A stretch of 64,000 nt of DNA from Paraburkholderia mimosarum LMG 23256 = NBRC 106338 (GCF_000739815.1 NZ_BBJJ01000010.1:62001-126000), one strand, 5' to 3'; counted from the first letter of the stretch, positions 48,012 to 58,514 are shown. Numbers and translations: made by a program. The notes: generated by a model not told the origin, from the sequence alone.

Positions 48012-49181
48012 TTATGCGCGAATCGGCTTCTTGCTGGCGCGCTTGGCGATCTTCGCGATCTTGTCTTCGTGCTTCGCCGCGGGCCACAGGCCTTCGGAGC
48101 GATAAAGCATGATGACGACCATGGCGAGACCGTAAAGGAGCTGGCGAATCACTTCCGTATCGACGACTTCATGGCCGAACAGCATGTGCTGGAGCGGGCC
48201 CATCGTCGAGCGCAGGAACTCGGGGAAAATGGCGAGCAGCACGGCGCCGAGAATCACGCCCGGAATGTGGCCCATGCCGCCCAGCACCACGCAGGCGAGC
48301 ACCACGACCGATTCCCAGAACGTGAACGATTCCGGCGACACGAAGCCCTGGAACGCACCGAACATCGCACCCGAAAGGCCGCCGAACGACGCGCCCATCG
48401 CGAACGCGAGCAGCTTGACGTTGCGGGTGTTGATGCCCATGGCCTTGGCGGCGATTTCGTCTTCGCGGATCGCGGCCCATGCGCGGCCGATGCGCGAGTG
48501 CTGCAGGCGCGTACACACCCAGATCACGAGCAGCGCGCAGATCACGAACACGTAGTAGTACATGTAGACCTGCGTGAACGTGAAGCCGAGGATCTCGTGC
48601 GGCTGCGCGAAGTTGAAGCCGAAGACCTGCAGCGGCGCGACGCCCGTGATGCCCTGCGGCCCGTTGGTGATGTTCACCGGACGGTCGAGGTTGTTCATGA
48701 AGATACGAACGATTTCCCCGAAGCCCAACGTCACGATGGCGAGGTAGTCGCCGCGCAGACGCAGCGTCGGTGCGCCGAGCAGCACGCCGAACAGCGCGGC
48801 GAGCGCCATCGCGCACGGGATCACGATCCAGTACGGCGTATGCATGCCGCCCGGGAACATGTTGGCGATCCACGTGAACTGGTTCGCGAGGTGCGGCGAG
48901 GTCAGCAGCGCGGCCGTATAGGCGCCCACCGCGTAGAACGCGATGTAGCCCAGGTCGAGCAGGCCGGCGAAACCCACCACCACGTTCAGGCCCAGCGCGA
49001 GCATCACGTACAGCATCGCGAAGTCGAGCACGCGCACCCAGTAGTTGCCGCCCGTGGCGCCCACGACGAACGGGAGCGCCGCCACGAAGATCGCGGTCAC
49101 GATGCCCACGGCGAGCGTCTTCGTCGTGTTCTTTTCGGGGATGAGCGTCGTCGACGGCTCGATCGGTTGGATTGAAGTCAT
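48012..49181 (-). CDS. livM: branched-chain amino acid ABC transporter permease LivM
   Basis: An inner-membrane permease, 389 residues, with about ten hydrophobic segments. It has the LivM-type GYIAFYAVGAYTAALL segment and the EIVRIFMNNLDRPVNITNGPQGITGV stretch. The ATPase-contact loop is RIGRAWAAIREDEIAAKAMGINTRNVKLLAFAMGA. A basic C-terminal tail (KIAKIAKRASKKPIRA) is seen. Start codon and SD are normal. Confidence 0.95.
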   Translation of the reverse strand: MTSIQPIEPSTTLIPEKNTTKTLAVGIVTAIFVAALPFVVGATGGNYWVRVLDFAMLYVMLALGLNVVVGFAGLLDLGYIAFYAVGAYTAALLTSPHLANQFTWIANMFPGGMHTPYWIVIPCAMALAALFGVLLGAPTLRLRGDYLAIVTLGFGEIVRIFMNNLDRPVNITNGPQGITGVAPLQVFGFNFAQPHEILGFTFTQVYMYYYVFVICALLVIWVCTRLQHSRIGRAWAAIREDEIAAKAMGINTRNVKLLAFAMGASFGGLSGAMFGAFQGFVSPESFTFWESVVVLACVVLGGMGHIPGVILGAVLLAIFPEFLRSTMGPLQHMLFGHEVVDTEVIRQLLYGLAMVVIMLYRSEGLWPAAKHEDKIAKIAKRASKKPIRA

Positions 49182-49197
49182 GTTCTGCTACTCCCTC

Positions 49198-50148
49198 TTA
49201 TGCGCGGTCCGCGACACGTTCGCCCAGCAGCCCCGACGGACGGAACACGAGCACGACGATCAGCACGATGAATGCGAAGACGTCCTGATAGTTACTGCCG
49301 AACACCCCGCCGGTCAGGTTGCCGATGTAGCCTGCGCCAAGCTGCTCGATCAGGCCGAGCACCACGCCGCCGACCATCGCACCGCCGAGGTTGCCGATAC
49401 CGCCCAGCACCGCGGCCGTGAAGGCCTTCATGCCGGGGATGAAACCCATGTAGAAGTGCGCGTTGCCGTATTCCGAGGCGATCATCACGCCGGCCAGCGC
49501 CGCGAGTGCCGAGCCGATCATGAACGTGGCCGAGATCACGAAGTTCGGATTCACGCCCATCAGCGAGGCATTGTTCGGATTCTCGGCGATGGCGCGCATG
49601 GCGCGGCCGAGCTTGGTCTTGTGCACGAGGAGCAACAGACCCGCCATCACGACGAACGCGACGACGATGATGACGATTTCCGTCATCGAGATCACGGCGC
49701 CCACGCCGGTTTCAGTCGGCTTGATGACGTTGATCGGATCGGTCGAGATGAGCTGCGGGAAGGCCAGCGGATTGCGGCCCCAGACGATCATGGCGAGTGT
49801 CTGCAGCAGGATCGACACACCGATCGCGGTGATCAGCGGTGCGAGGCGCGGCGCGCGACGCAGCGGCCGGTACGCCACCTTCTCGATTGTGTACCCGACG
49901 GCAGCACACACGACCGCGGCGACTGCAAGGGCAATGCACAGCGTGGGGATGTTCCCGAGGCCCGGGAAGTGATTGTGCAGGACGTTGATCGCGGAGAGCG
50001 CGACCATGGCGCCCACCATGAGCACGTCGCCGTGCGCGAAGTTGATGATGCCCAGAATCCCGTACACCATGGTGTAACCGAGCGCGATGATGGCGTAAAT
50101 GCTGCCAAGCACCAGCCCGTTCAGGATCTGCTGGATGAAAATATCCAT
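49198..50148 (-). CDS. livH: branched-chain amino acid ABC transporter permease LivH
   Basis: The other permease, 316 residues, starting MDIFIQQILNGLVLGSIYAIIALGYTMVYGILGIINFAHGDVLMVGA, a strong LivH signature. The contact loop is KLGRAMRAIAENPNNASLMGVN. It is the first gene of the livHMGF set. The periplasmic binding protein gene (livJ/livK) is not in this cluster in the window and must be elsewhere. Confidence 0.95.
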   Translation of the reverse strand: MDIFIQQILNGLVLGSIYAIIALGYTMVYGILGIINFAHGDVLMVGAMVALSAINVLHNHFPGLGNIPTLCIALAVAAVVCAAVGYTIEKVAYRPLRRAPRLAPLITAIGVSILLQTLAMIVWGRNPLAFPQLISTDPINVIKPTETGVGAVISMTEIVIIVVAFVVMAGLLLLVHKTKLGRAMRAIAENPNNASLMGVNPNFVISATFMIGSALAALAGVMIASEYGNAHFYMGFIPGMKAFTAAVLGGIGNLGGAMVGGVVLGLIEQLGAGYIGNLTGGVFGSNYQDVFAFIVLIVVLVFRPSGLLGERVADRA

Positions 50149-50320
50149 TTAATGCTCCTTAGCCCGTGCAACCGGATTCACGCTCGTCATCGGCCGGTGG
50201 GCGATGGTTCACGGAACCGCAACGACACTTTCGGGTATTGAAGTAAAAACCGGTAACGGTTGGCCGCCCTGGTCCGCGTTGTCGCTGTGTTGCAGCGGCA
50301 GGCTCGCCAGAAGCGGATGC

Positions 50321-50352
50321 AAAAACGGCACCGTCGGATGGTTCGGTGCCGT
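50321..50352 (-). terminator. intrinsic terminator of the 100-residue gene upstream of liv
   Basis: On the minus strand, ACGGCACCG (50352-50344) pairs with CGGTGCCGT (50333-50325) and is followed by TTTTT (50325-50321). It stands 9 bases past the stop codon of the gene at 50362 and separates it from livH. Confidence 0.85.
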
Positions 50353-50361
50353 CGGGTTCAA

Positions 50362-50664
50362 TCAACTACGCGCCATATTCGCGGCGACGTATTCGCGATA
50401 TGCCCCACGGCTGGCCATCGTGAATGCGTCGAACGTCATGACTCCCTCGTCCCGGCCGCCCGCGCACGCCGCCGCCTCAGCACTGAGATGCGTCGTAACA
50501 AAAGGGCGGGCCGGCACAACAACGCCGGTGCATGCACAAGCAAGCTGCATGCCAGGAACAATCGCTGTTGCGCCCATGCCGGTCTCGACAACGGAGGCTT
50601 GCCATGCGCCGCATGACACAGCCCCATTTGCCGACGACGCGGCAAAAGCAGACTCGAATTGCAT
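50362..50664 (-). CDS. hypothetical protein, 100 residues
   Basis: ATG 50664 has AGGAG about 9 bases upstream, and the stop is followed 9 bases later by an intrinsic terminator; together these support a real single-gene unit. The product is small, neutral and Ala/Gly/Val-rich with three cysteines (SCGAW, ACACTG, ACAGG). It has no clear signal peptide or membrane segment. I recognise no family. It precedes livH on the same strand but is separated from it by the terminator. Confidence 0.55.
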   Translation of the reverse strand: MQFESAFAASSANGAVSCGAWQASVVETGMGATAIVPGMQLACACTGVVVPARPFVTTHLSAEAAACAGGRDEGVMTFDAFTMASRGAYREYVAANMARS

Positions 50665-51217
50665 TAATGAGGTCTCCTGCGCCTTCCGAAATGCATGTCC
50701 GAAGCCCTTTTAAGGAACAACCAGATCTTCAGAACGCGCGCATTGTAACGCCAATTATGCGACGGGCAATATTGTTGAACCGGCAGGGTTTTCCTGCATT
50801 GCAACCACATTTCCACGGCTCAACGACAGCGGGGTTGCGCCGCGGGTTGCGCCGCATTTTCGTGCACCAGTTGCACCAAGAGCCGGCAAGGCTGACATCA
50901 AGTGTTGCGAGTTGTTCCCGCAATGCCTTGTCGGGTGGGCATCGAATGGAATGGATAATATTTAAGGGAGAGCATACAAATATCGCCCGGGCGTGGTGCA
51001 CGCATGGCGAGATCGTCGAAACAACAGCTGAAATAAGGGGTCACACCACGCGATTCGGTACTTTGCGCTAGCGAAAACACTAATAAGACCACCCGCCCAA
51101 TACACGGTTAACCCGCTCGCCCGAATGGTCGCGCCCTTATTTAAGTTGCCGAGCGAACGCACTGCGCAAAAAAAAAAGCGCCCGATTGGGCGCCATTTTT
51201 TTTGGAGAGGTAAGGCC
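50665..51217. other. 553-bp gap between the hypothetical gene and ispH
   Basis: Less G+C-rich than the rest of the window. It contains a perfect 12-bp tandem duplication (GGGTTGCGCCGC at 50832-50843 and 50844-50855) and the ispH terminator (51171-51203). Short open frames are present but none has a convincing ribosome site or family match. Confidence 0.55.
51171..51203 (-). terminator. terminator of fkpB-ispH
   Basis: On the minus strand, GCGCCC and GGGCGC (51193-51178) form a stem with a 4-base loop, followed by about ten T (51177-51168). A run of A precedes it, so it can also act on plus-strand transcription. Confidence 0.9.
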
Positions 51218-52192
51218 TCAGGCGGGCTGACCGAGCCCGCGAGGCAATGGAAACGCGATGTTCTCCTCAATGCCTTCGAGGGCGCGCACATTGCGCGCAC
51301 CGAGTTCGTGCAGGCGGCGAATGATCTCCTGGGCAAGCGCCTCGGGAGCCGAGGCACCGGCCGTGAGGCCGATCCGGCGCTTGCCGGCGAGCCACTGCGG
51401 GTCGATCTGCTCTGGGGCATCCACCATATAGGCGGGAATGCCGCGCTTCTCGGCCACTTCGCGCAGCCGGTTCGAATTGGAGCTGTTCGGGCTGCCCACC
51501 ACGATCACGACGTCGCACTGCGGCGCCATGAACTTGACCGCATCCTGGCGGTTCTGCGTGGCGTAGCAGATGTCCTGCTTCTTCGGCTCGCGAATCGCCG
51601 GAAAGCGCGCCTTGAGCGCCGCGATGATTTCGGCGGCGTCATCCACGGAAAGCGTCGTTTGCGTGACGAACGCCACGCGCAACGGATCGCGCAGCTGGAG
51701 CGCCTCGACATCGGCGATGTCCTCGACGAGGTACATGCCCTCGGCCACCTGCCCCATCGTGCCTTCCACTTCAGGATGGCCCTTGTGCCCGATCATGACG
51801 ATGTCGAGCCCCTCGTCGCGCATCTTGGCGACTTCGACGTGCACCTTGGTCACGAGCGGGCAGGTCGCGTCGTAGACGCGCAGGCCGCGGGCCTCGGCGT
51901 CGGCGCGCACCGACTTCGAGACGCCGTGCGCACTGAAGATCACGGTGTTGCCGGACGGAACCTCATCGAGCTGCTCGATGAAGATCGCCCCCTTCTTGCG
52001 CAGATCCTCGACGACATAGGCGTTGTGGACGATCTCGTGGCGCACGTAGATCGGTGCGCCGTGCAGCTGGATGGCACGTTCGACGATCTCGATGGCCCGA
52101 TCGACGCCGGCACAGAAGCCGCGCGGCTGGGCGAGCAGGATCTCGGCGTCGGTGAGGTCAGCGGCGAGGAGAGACGTGTCCGTGTTGGTCAT
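51218..52192 (-). CDS. ispH: 4-hydroxy-3-methylbut-2-enyl diphosphate reductase
   Basis: The last enzyme of the MEP isoprenoid route, a 4Fe-4S protein giving IPP and DMAPP. The 324-residue product has the cluster cysteines in [30 protein letters not shown] and [13 protein letters not shown], plus [13 protein letters not shown]. Length is normal (316-320). It starts 5 bases after the fkpB stop, the usual fkpB-ispH pair. Confidence 0.97.
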   Translation of the reverse strand: MTNTDTSLLAADLTDAEILLAQPRGFCAGVDRAIEIVERAIQLHGAPIYVRHEIVHNAYVVEDLRKKGAIFIEQLDEVPSGNTVIFSAHGVSKSVRADAEARGLRVYDATCPLVTKVHVEVAKMRDEGLDIVMIGHKGHPEVEGTMGQVAEGMYLVEDIADVEALQLRDPLRVAFVTQTTLSVDDAAEIIAALKARFPAIREPKKQDICYATQNRQDAVKFMAPQCDVVIVVGSPNSSNSNRLREVAEKRGIPAYMVDAPEQIDPQWLAGKRRIGLTAGASAPEALAQEIIRRLHELGARNVRALEGIEENIAFPLPRGLGQPA

Positions 52193-52197
52193 GGGCT

Positions 52198-52653
52198 TTA
52201 GAGGATTCCGATGATTTGTACTTCGAACGCAACCGCCTGGCCTGCGAGCGGATGGTTGAAATCGAACAGGGCGGAGGTCTCGTTCACTTCCTTGAGCACA
52301 CCCGCGTAGCGGCCGCCGTTGGGCGCATTGAATTCGATCAGGTCGCCCGGATTGAATTCGTCGCCGATCATGCCGTTTTCGCGCAAGGTCTTGAGCGAGA
52401 CGCGCTGGATCAGGTCGGGGTTGCGCTGGCCGAACGCCACGCCCGGTTCTAGCCGAAAGGTCGAGTGGTGACCCACCTTCAGGCCCTGCAAAATGTCTTC
52501 CAGCGGCGGCGCGAGCTGGCCGGCGCCCATCAGCAGGGTCGCGGGGCGATCGACAAAGGTATTGACGATTTCCGTGCCATCGGCGAGCGAAAGCCGGTAG
52601 TGCAGCGTCACGTGGGAACCGGGTTTCACTTCGGAGATGTCGATGATGCTCAT
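52198..52653 (-). CDS. fkpB: FKBP-type peptidyl-prolyl isomerase (SlpA/FkpB)
   Basis: Catalyses prolyl isomerisation and assists folding in the cytoplasm. The 151-residue product has the SlyD-like FKBP start [25 protein letters not shown]. The insert-in-flap segment includes [20 protein letters not shown], and the close is [25 protein letters not shown] 52653 begins the FKBP domain; the open frame upstream is Arg/Ala-rich and unlikely to be translated. It is paired with ispH. Confidence 0.93.
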   Translation of the reverse strand: MSIIDISEVKPGSHVTLHYRLSLADGTEIVNTFVDRPATLLMGAGQLAPPLEDILQGLKVGHHSTFRLEPGVAFGQRNPDLIQRVSLKTLRENGMIGDEFNPGDLIEFNAPNGGRYAGVLKEVNETSALFDFNHPLAGQAVAFEVQIIGIL

Positions 52654-52842
52654 GCGTAACTCATTTCGTCGGAACGCGCGCTTCGCGCGTGCGCGCCGCA
52701 AGGCGCCTGTCCGGCCTGCGTCTGCCGGCCGGAAAGTTTCTATTGTAAGCCACTTGGCCGGGGCGGTCGCGGCACGTTTGTTCCCAGGCGGCATCACCGC
52801 CCGCCTGCACAGCGCGCTCCGGGCTTGCCTGCGGAGAATGTC

Positions 52843-53667
52843 ATGACGGATCTCACCTGCATGCCGGAAACATCACTGTGGCGCAATTGCCGTGCCCTTT
52901 CTTCCCCGCCGGAGCCTGGATGTGCGGAGCCCGGCGCCGACGCAAGCGCTGCGGCCCCCGCGCCGGCGTCACCTTCGACATCCGCTAGCGTTGACGGGTC
53001 CGCTGCGGCACGCCGCCGCGACATGCCGCGCGAACGCTTGCGCACGGCCGGCCCCGCCGCGCTTTCGGACGTCGAATTGATCGCCATCCTGCTGGGCTCG
53101 GGATTGCCAGGCCACGACGTGTTCGGGGTCGCCCGCTCGCTGCTGGCCCATTTCGGCTCGCTGCGCGCCATGCTCGACGCCCAGCGTGAAGAATTCGAGG
53201 CCCTGCGCGGCATCGGTCCGGCAAAAGCTGCGTTGCTGCAGGCCGTAACCGAGGTCGCCCGGCGCTCGCTCGCCGAAGCGCTCGACGACAAGCCCCTCGT
53301 CGATTCCCCCGGCGCGGTGGAGGACTACTTGCGGCTCCTGATCGGCGGCCGGCCCCACGAGGTGTTCGTGTGCCTTTTCCTGGATGCGCGCCATCGGCTC
53401 ATCCGCTCGGAAGAAAGCTCGCGCGGATCGCTCACCCGCATGGCGGTGTACCCTCGTGAAATCGTGCGGCGCGCGCTGATGGTCAATGCCGCGAGCCTCA
53501 TCGTCGCCCATAATCATCCTTCGGGCGCCGTGCAGCCCAGCGCGAGCGACCGGCGCCTCACGCGTGTGCTGCGCGAAACGCTGGCGCTCGTGGAAGTTCA
53601 GCTCATCGATCACCTCGTCATCGGCGCACGCGATACGTTTTCGTTTGCGCGCCATGGCTGGAATTGA
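52843..53667 (+). CDS. radC: RadC-family JAMM-domain protein
   Basis: The 274-residue product has an N-terminal low-complexity stretch of about 45 residues and a helix-hairpin-helix-like UPF0758 domain ([39 protein letters not shown]). A C-terminal JAB1/MPN domain carries metal ligands in H223-N-H225-P-S-G and the downstream SASDRRLTR. RadC was once thought to act in DNA repair; its true role is unresolved. ATG 52843 has a GGAG site; a TTG 18 bases upstream is a less likely start. Confidence 0.9.
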   Translation: MTDLTCMPETSLWRNCRALSSPPEPGCAEPGADASAAAPAPASPSTSASVDGSAAARRRDMPRERLRTAGPAALSDVELIAILLGSGLPGHDVFGVARSLLAHFGSLRAMLDAQREEFEALRGIGPAKAALLQAVTEVARRSLAEALDDKPLVDSPGAVEDYLRLLIGGRPHEVFVCLFLDARHRLIRSEESSRGSLTRMAVYPREIVRRALMVNAASLIVAHNHPSGAVQPSASDRRLTRVLRETLALVEVQLIDHLVIGARDTFSFARHGWN

Positions 53668-53730
53668 GGCGCGGCACCCACGCGTCGCCAGTTTCACGCT
53701 GGGGCGCGCAACAACATCCGTAAATCCTGT

Positions 53731-53760
53731 TTGATTTTCCAGGACTTTTGCTGTTAGAAT
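53731..53760 (+). promoter_or_regulatory. predicted promoter of rpmB-rpmG
   Basis: TTGATT (53731-53736), an 18-base spacer and TAGAAT (53755-53760). The expected start is near 53767, which leaves a leader of about 170 bases before rpmB. Confidence 0.6.
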
Positions 53761-53935
53761 CATGGTTTGCCTATTTCCAACCCTGTTCCAAAGCCCGTCA
53801 AGGCGTTCCAGGGGAAATATGGCCTGGGTTCGAGGTTGTCTCTCATCCATACGTGAGCGCGCTCCTGGTCCGGCCATTTCTCGCCTGGGAAACTTAAGCG
53901 GCTCTCGAACTCAGAATTTCCGTAGGAGTGTACTC

Positions 53936-54169
53936 ATGGCACGCGTATGCCAAGTCACTGGGAAAGCGCCGATGAGCGGCAACAACGTTTCCCACGCTAA
54001 CAACAAAACCAAGCGCCGTTTCCTCCCGAATCTGCAAAACCGCCGTTTCTGGGTTGAAAGCGAAAACCGTTGGGTGCGTCTGCGCATCTCGAACGCAGGC
54101 CTGCGCCTGATCGACAAGAACGGCATCGACTCCGTGCTCGCAGACCTGCGCGCACGCGGCGAACTGTAA
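53936..54169 (+). CDS. rpmB: 50S ribosomal protein L28
   Basis: The 77-residue basic ribosomal protein starts [20 protein letters not shown] and continues with the L28 hallmark [19 protein letters not shown]. The open frame extends upstream to 53762, but ATG 53936, with AGGAG 8 bases upstream, is the family start. It is followed by rpmG after 10 bases. Confidence 0.98.
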   Translation: MARVCQVTGKAPMSGNNVSHANNKTKRRFLPNLQNRRFWVESENRWVRLRISNAGLRLIDKNGIDSVLADLRARGEL

Positions 54170-54179
54170 GGAGTAAATC

Positions 54180-54347
54180 ATGGCCAAGGGCGTCCGCGAC
54201 AAGATCAAGCTGGAATCGACCGCAGGTACGGGTCACTTCTACACGACCACGAAGAACAAGCGCAACATGCCGGAAAAGATGTCGATCAAGAAGTTCGACC
54301 CGGTCGTTCGCAAGCACGTCGAGTACAAGGAAACCAAGATCAAGTGA
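54180..54347 (+). CDS. rpmG: 50S ribosomal protein L33
   Basis: The 55-residue product [20 protein letters not shown]... with [14 protein letters not shown] and a final VEYKETKIK is a clear L33. It lacks the zinc-binding cysteines seen in some L33 forms, as is usual for the zinc-independent type. AAGGAG precedes the ATG. It forms the classic rpmB-rpmG pair and ends at a strong terminator. Confidence 0.98.
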   Translation: MAKGVRDKIKLESTAGTGHFYTTTKNKRNMPEKMSIKKFDPVVRKHVEYKETKIK

Positions 54348-54373
54348 TCTGGTTCCGAGCCTGACGAAGACAG

Positions 54374-54401
54374 AAAAACCCCGCTTTTTAGCGGGGTTTT
54401 T
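54374..54401 (+). terminator. terminator of rpmB-rpmG
   Basis: AAAAACCCCGC (54374-54384) pairs with GCGGGGTTTTT (54391-54401) across a 6-base loop, followed by more T. Confidence 0.95.
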
Positions 54402-54621
54402 CTTTTCTGGCACGGCTCGATGCCTTGCCGGCGCGCGCCCCCGCCTCACTTCGCGGCGCGCAACGGTGTTTTACCGGCCCCGCCGGAACTGTTGCTATCC
54501 GTTCGCGCGTCTCTCGGAGTATCCTTCCCGCTTTACACAGCCGCCACACGTTTGTCATCCGCGTATGACAGCGCCCGATGGGGCACAAGGCGCAGTACAA
54601 GAGAGACGGAGAAGCAGGATC

Positions 54622-56223
54622 ATGAATTTCGATGTAGCGATCGTCGGCAGCGGCCTCGCGGGACTGAGCGTCGCGCTGAACCTGGCCGATTCGCGACGCG
54701 TCGTGGTCATCGCCAAGCGCGCGATGACCGAAGGCGCGAGCGACCGTGCGCAAGGCGGCATTGCCGCCGTGCTCGATTCGGCCGATAGCGTGGAGAACCA
54801 CGTGGACGATACGCTCGTGGCGGGCGGCGGCCTGTGCGACGAGGCGGCGACGCGCTACATCGTCGAGCATGGCCGGGCGGCCATCGAATGGCTGATCGAC
54901 CAGGACGTGCCGTTCACGAGGGATGCCGCCGCCGAGCTAGGCTTTCACCTCACGCGCGAGGGTGGCCACAGCCACCGCCGCATCATCCACGCCGCCGACG
55001 CCACCGGCCACGCGGTCGTGCAGACGCTGCTCGAGCGCGCGCGCTCGCATCCGAACATCACGATTCTCGAAGACCACCAGGCGATCGACGTCATCACGTC
55101 CGACCGGCTCGGCCTCCCCGGCCGCCGCTGCCACGGCCTCTATGCGCTCGATCTCGAGAACGACCGCACGGTGACGATCCAGGCGCCGCATACGGTGCTC
55201 GCCACAGGCGGCGCGGGCAAGGTCTATCTCTACACGACGAACCCCGACACGGCCACCGGCGACGGCATCGCCATGGCGTGGCGCGCGGGCTGCCGCGTGG
55301 CGAACATGGAGTTCATCCAGTTCCACCCCACCTGCCTCTTCCACCCGCACGCCAAGTCGTTCCTGATCTCGGAAGCGGTGCGCGGCGAAGGCGGCGTGCT
55401 ACGCCTGCCCGACGGCACGCGCTTCATGCCTGCGCACGATCCGCGCGCAGAACTCGCGCCGCGCGACATCGTCGCGCGCGCGATCGACTTCGAGATCAAG
55501 CGGCATGGGATCGATTGCGTGCATCTCGACATCAGCCATCAGCCGCCGGCCTTTCTCGAAGAGCACTTCCCGACCATCCTCGCGCGCTGCCACGAGTTCG
55601 GCATCGACATCACGAAGGAGCCGATTCCCGTCGTGCCCGCCGCGCACTACACGTGCGGCGGCGTCGTCACCGATCTGGCGGGACGCACCGATCTCGCAGG
55701 CCTCTACGCCGTCGGCGAGACCTCGTACACCGGGCTGCACGGCGCGAACCGCCTCGCCAGCAATTCGCTGCTGGAGTGCCTCGTGATCGGGCGCTCGGCT
55801 GCCGAGGCGATCGAAGCCGAAGGCTTCAGCGCGGGCGCCCACGCCCCGCTGCCCGACTGGGACGAAAGCCGCGTCTCCGACTCCGACGAGGAAGTCGTGG
55901 TCGCACACAACTGGGACGAACTGCGCCGCCTGATGTGGAACTATGTCGGCATCGTGCGCACCGACAAGCGGCTGGAGCGCGCGCAGCATCGCATCGCGCT
56001 GCTGCGTGATGAAATCCTCGAGTACTACGCAAATTTCCGCGTCACGCGCGACCTGCTGGAACTGCGCAACCTCGTCGACGTGGCCTCGCTGATCGTGGAA
56101 AGCGCGCGTTCGCGCCGCGAGAGCCGCGGTCTGCACTACAGCCGCGACTGGCCCAACTCGCTGCCCAAGGCGCTGCCGACGGTGCTAGCGCCCGAGCGCG
56201 TGCGCAACCGTACGGTTTCGTAA
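54622..56223 (+). CDS. nadB: L-aspartate oxidase
   Basis: An FAD enzyme that oxidises L-aspartate to iminoaspartate, the first step of de novo NAD synthesis. The 533-residue product has FAD-binding [17 protein letters not shown] at its start, the [13 protein letters not shown] motif, the [14 protein letters not shown] motif and the [10 protein letters not shown]...[20 protein letters not shown] block. ATG 54622 is the family start. It converges on nadC-nadA, whose products do the next steps, with a terminator between. Confidence 0.96.
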   Translation: MNFDVAIVGSGLAGLSVALNLADSRRVVVIAKRAMTEGASDRAQGGIAAVLDSADSVENHVDDTLVAGGGLCDEAATRYIVEHGRAAIEWLIDQDVPFTRDAAAELGFHLTREGGHSHRRIIHAADATGHAVVQTLLERARSHPNITILEDHQAIDVITSDRLGLPGRRCHGLYALDLENDRTVTIQAPHTVLATGGAGKVYLYTTNPDTATGDGIAMAWRAGCRVANMEFIQFHPTCLFHPHAKSFLISEAVRGEGGVLRLPDGTRFMPAHDPRAELAPRDIVARAIDFEIKRHGIDCVHLDISHQPPAFLEEHFPTILARCHEFGIDITKEPIPVVPAAHYTCGGVVTDLAGRTDLAGLYAVGETSYTGLHGANRLASNSLLECLVIGRSAAEAIEAEGFSAGAHAPLPDWDESRVSDSDEEVVVAHNWDELRRLMWNYVGIVRTDKRLERAQHRIALLRDEILEYYANFRVTRDLLELRNLVDVASLIVESARSRRESRGLHYSRDWPNSLPKALPTVLAPERVRNRTVS

Positions 56224-56253
56224 GCGCCCGCCGCCGGAAACGCCGCAAAAAAC

Positions 56254-56282
56254 AAAGGCCGCCTCATTTCGAGGCGGCCTTT
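56254..56282. terminator. bidirectional terminator between nadB and nadC
   Basis: AAAGGCCGCCTC (56254-56265) pairs with GAGGCGGCCTTT (56271-56282) across a 5-base loop; it serves both convergent units. Confidence 0.93.
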
Positions 56283-56316
56283 CTCATTGAGTGCTGCAAA
56301 TCGAAAGCGTGCCGGT

Positions 56317-57216
56317 TCAGACGATGCGCATCGAAAAGTCCGTCGCTTGCACGTCTTTCGTCAACGCACCAATCGAGACGCGGTCCACGCCCGTTTCCGC
56401 GATCGCGCGCACTGTCTCGAAGTTCACACCGCCCGAAACCTCGAGCACCGCGCGTCCGGCCGTGAGCTTCACCGCATCGCGCATCATCTCGATCGAGAAG
56501 TTGTCGAGAAGAACCGACTGCGCGCCATGGGCGAGCGCCGTTTCGAGCTGTTCGAGCGTTTCCACTTCGATCTGGACCGGCACGCCTGCATTGAGCGCCA
56601 GCGCCGCGTCGATTGCCGCGCCCACGCCGCCCGCCGCGGCAATGTGGTTTTCCTTGATCAGGATGCCGTCATAAAGCGCGAGGCGCTGGTTCGCACCGCC
56701 GCCCACTCGCACCGCGTACTTCTGCGCGAGGCGCAGGCCGGGCAGCGTCTTGCGCGTGTCCAGGATGCGCGTATTCGTGTGCGCGACCGTGTCGACGTAG
56801 CGGCGCGTCACGCTCGCCACGCCGGAAAGCAGCTGCAGGAAGTTCATTGCATTGCGCTCCGCCGTGAGCAGCGAGCGCGCCGGACCGCGCAAGGAGCACA
56901 CGGTCGTGTCGGCGGCTATGCGGTCGCCTTCGCGATAGTGCCAGCGCACGTCGATGCGCGGATCGACGCGCTTCACCACGCCGTCGAACCACAGCACGCC
57001 GCACAGCACCGCTTCTTCGCGCACGATGATGCGCGCGTCGCGTATCTCGTCGGCAGGCACGAGGCGGCCCGTCTGGTCGCCGGGGCCGACGTCTTCTTCG
57101 AGCGCGTCGGCCACGTTGCGTGCAATCGCGGCGTCGAACGCCGCACCGTACTGCGTGCGCACATCGCCCAGCACGGGCGACACGGCGTCGATGGCGAGCA
57201 ATTCGAGCGCACCCAT
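56317..57216 (-). CDS. nadC: nicotinate-nucleotide diphosphorylase (carboxylating)
   Basis: Converts quinolinate and PRPP to nicotinate mononucleotide. The 299-residue product has the VLCGVLWFDGVVKRVD start, NFLQLLSGVASVTRRYVD, the substrate-binding ILDTRKTLPGLRLAQKYAVRVGGGANQRLALYDGILIKENHI and the final LEVSGGVNFETVRAIAETGVDRVSIGALTKDV barrel end. Its start codon follows the nadA stop codon directly, with no gap. Confidence 0.96.
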   Translation of the reverse strand: MGALELLAIDAVSPVLGDVRTQYGAAFDAAIARNVADALEEDVGPGDQTGRLVPADEIRDARIIVREEAVLCGVLWFDGVVKRVDPRIDVRWHYREGDRIAADTTVCSLRGPARSLLTAERNAMNFLQLLSGVASVTRRYVDTVAHTNTRILDTRKTLPGLRLAQKYAVRVGGGANQRLALYDGILIKENHIAAAGGVGAAIDAALALNAGVPVQIEVETLEQLETALAHGAQSVLLDNFSIEMMRDAVKLTAGRAVLEVSGGVNFETVRAIAETGVDRVSIGALTKDVQATDFSMRIV

Positions 57217-58350
57217 TTACGCCGCCCCCACTTGCGAGAACAGCGCAGTGTCGCGCGCGAGGTCGCCGCTCGCCTGCACGCGGCGCTTGTGCTCCGCAGC
57301 AAACGCCAGCATGCGGTCGATTGGCAGACGGGCACGCTCGCCGATCGCAGCATCGACGTGAATCTCGTTGTGTCCGCGTTCCAGCACGTCGGCGAGATTC
57401 GCGAGGCCGTTCATGGCCATCCACGGGCAGTGCGCGCAGCTCTTGCAGGTCGCGCTGTTGCCGGCCGTGGGCGCCTCGATGAAGGTCTTGCCCGGCGCCG
57501 CGAGGCGCATCTTGTGCAGGATGCCGAGGTCGGTGGCGACGATGAAGCGTTGCGCGTCGAGCTTCACGGCAGCGTCGATCAGCTGCGTGGTCGAGCCGAC
57601 CACGTCCGCGAGCGCGACGACGCTTTCCGGCGATTCGGGGTGGACGAGGATCTTGGCGTCCGGATATTCGGCGCGCAGCAGATCGAGCTCGATGCCCTTG
57701 AATTCGTCGTGGACGAGGCACGAGCCCTGCCACAGCAGCATGTCCGCGCCGGTCTTCTTCTGGATGTAGTTGCCGAGATGGCGGTCCGGCGCCCAGAGGA
57801 TCTTTTCGCCTTTCGCATGCAGATCGGCGACGATCTCGAGACCGATGGACGACGTGACCATCCAGTCTGCGCGCGCCTTCACGGCCGCGCTCGTGTTCGC
57901 ATAGACGACGACGGTGCGGTCAGGATGCGCGTCGCAAAACGCCGAGAACTCTTCGATCGGGCAGCCGAGATCGAGCGAGCAGGTGGCGTCGAGGTCGGGC
58001 ATGAGAATACGCTTGGTGGGGCTCAGAATCTTCGCGGTCTCGCCCATGAAGCGCACGCCGGCCACGACGAGCGTCTGCGCCTCGTGATCGCGGCCAAAGC
58101 GCGCCATTTCGAGCGAATCGGCCACGCAGCCGCCGGTTTCGTCGGCGAGCTCCTGCAGTTCGGGGTCCACGTAATAGTGCGCGACGAGCACCGCCTTCTC
58201 GCGCTTGAGCAACGCACGAATTCGCTCCTTCAATGCCACGCGCTCCGCCGTGGACGGCGCATCGGGCACGCGCGCCCACGCCTGTCCGACGCTGCAGACG
58301 GCACCCTGCGGCCGGTCATATTCGACCTTCCTGATTGCCTGACTCATCAT
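57217..58350 (-). CDS. nadA: quinolinate synthase
   Basis: Condenses iminoaspartate and dihydroxyacetone phosphate to quinolinate using a 4Fe-4S cluster. The 377-residue product has the [23 protein letters not shown] start, [19 protein letters not shown] and the [22 protein letters not shown] motif. The late cluster region is [15 protein letters not shown]. It is immediately followed by nadC and probably forms one transcript; it ends no terminator of its own. Confidence 0.96.
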   Translation of the reverse strand: MMSQAIRKVEYDRPQGAVCSVGQAWARVPDAPSTAERVALKERIRALLKREKAVLVAHYYVDPELQELADETGGCVADSLEMARFGRDHEAQTLVVAGVRFMGETAKILSPTKRILMPDLDATCSLDLGCPIEEFSAFCDAHPDRTVVVYANTSAAVKARADWMVTSSIGLEIVADLHAKGEKILWAPDRHLGNYIQKKTGADMLLWQGSCLVHDEFKGIELDLLRAEYPDAKILVHPESPESVVALADVVGSTTQLIDAAVKLDAQRFIVATDLGILHKMRLAAPGKTFIEAPTAGNSATCKSCAHCPWMAMNGLANLADVLERGHNEIHVDAAIGERARLPIDRMLAFAAEHKRRVQASGDLARDTALFSQVGAA

Positions 58351-58421
58351 CTCCTGCCCCTACCGATCGCCGCGCCATCGAAGCCATTGTGGGGACTCCG
58401 GCTTTCATGCGGCCCAAAAAG

Positions 58422-58446
58422 AAAAACCCCGCCAGCGCGGGGTTTT
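58422..58446 (-). terminator. terminator of the fatty acid desaturase gene
   Basis: CCCCGC and GCGGGG pair across CAGC (58427-58442). T runs flank both sides in the correct sense (on the minus strand the stem is followed by TTTTTC). It lies between the desaturase stop and nadA. Confidence 0.88.
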
Positions 58447-58514
58447 GTGACGTCTCGTCATTCTAAAGGATTTTCCGGCGCCCCACTGGGGGACCCGAAA
58501 TCCGGTCAAGCCGA

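Noticed and set aside
50832..50855. Perfect 12-bp tandem duplication GGGTTGCGCCGC
   Set aside because: A single duplication far from any start; most likely replication slippage without function.
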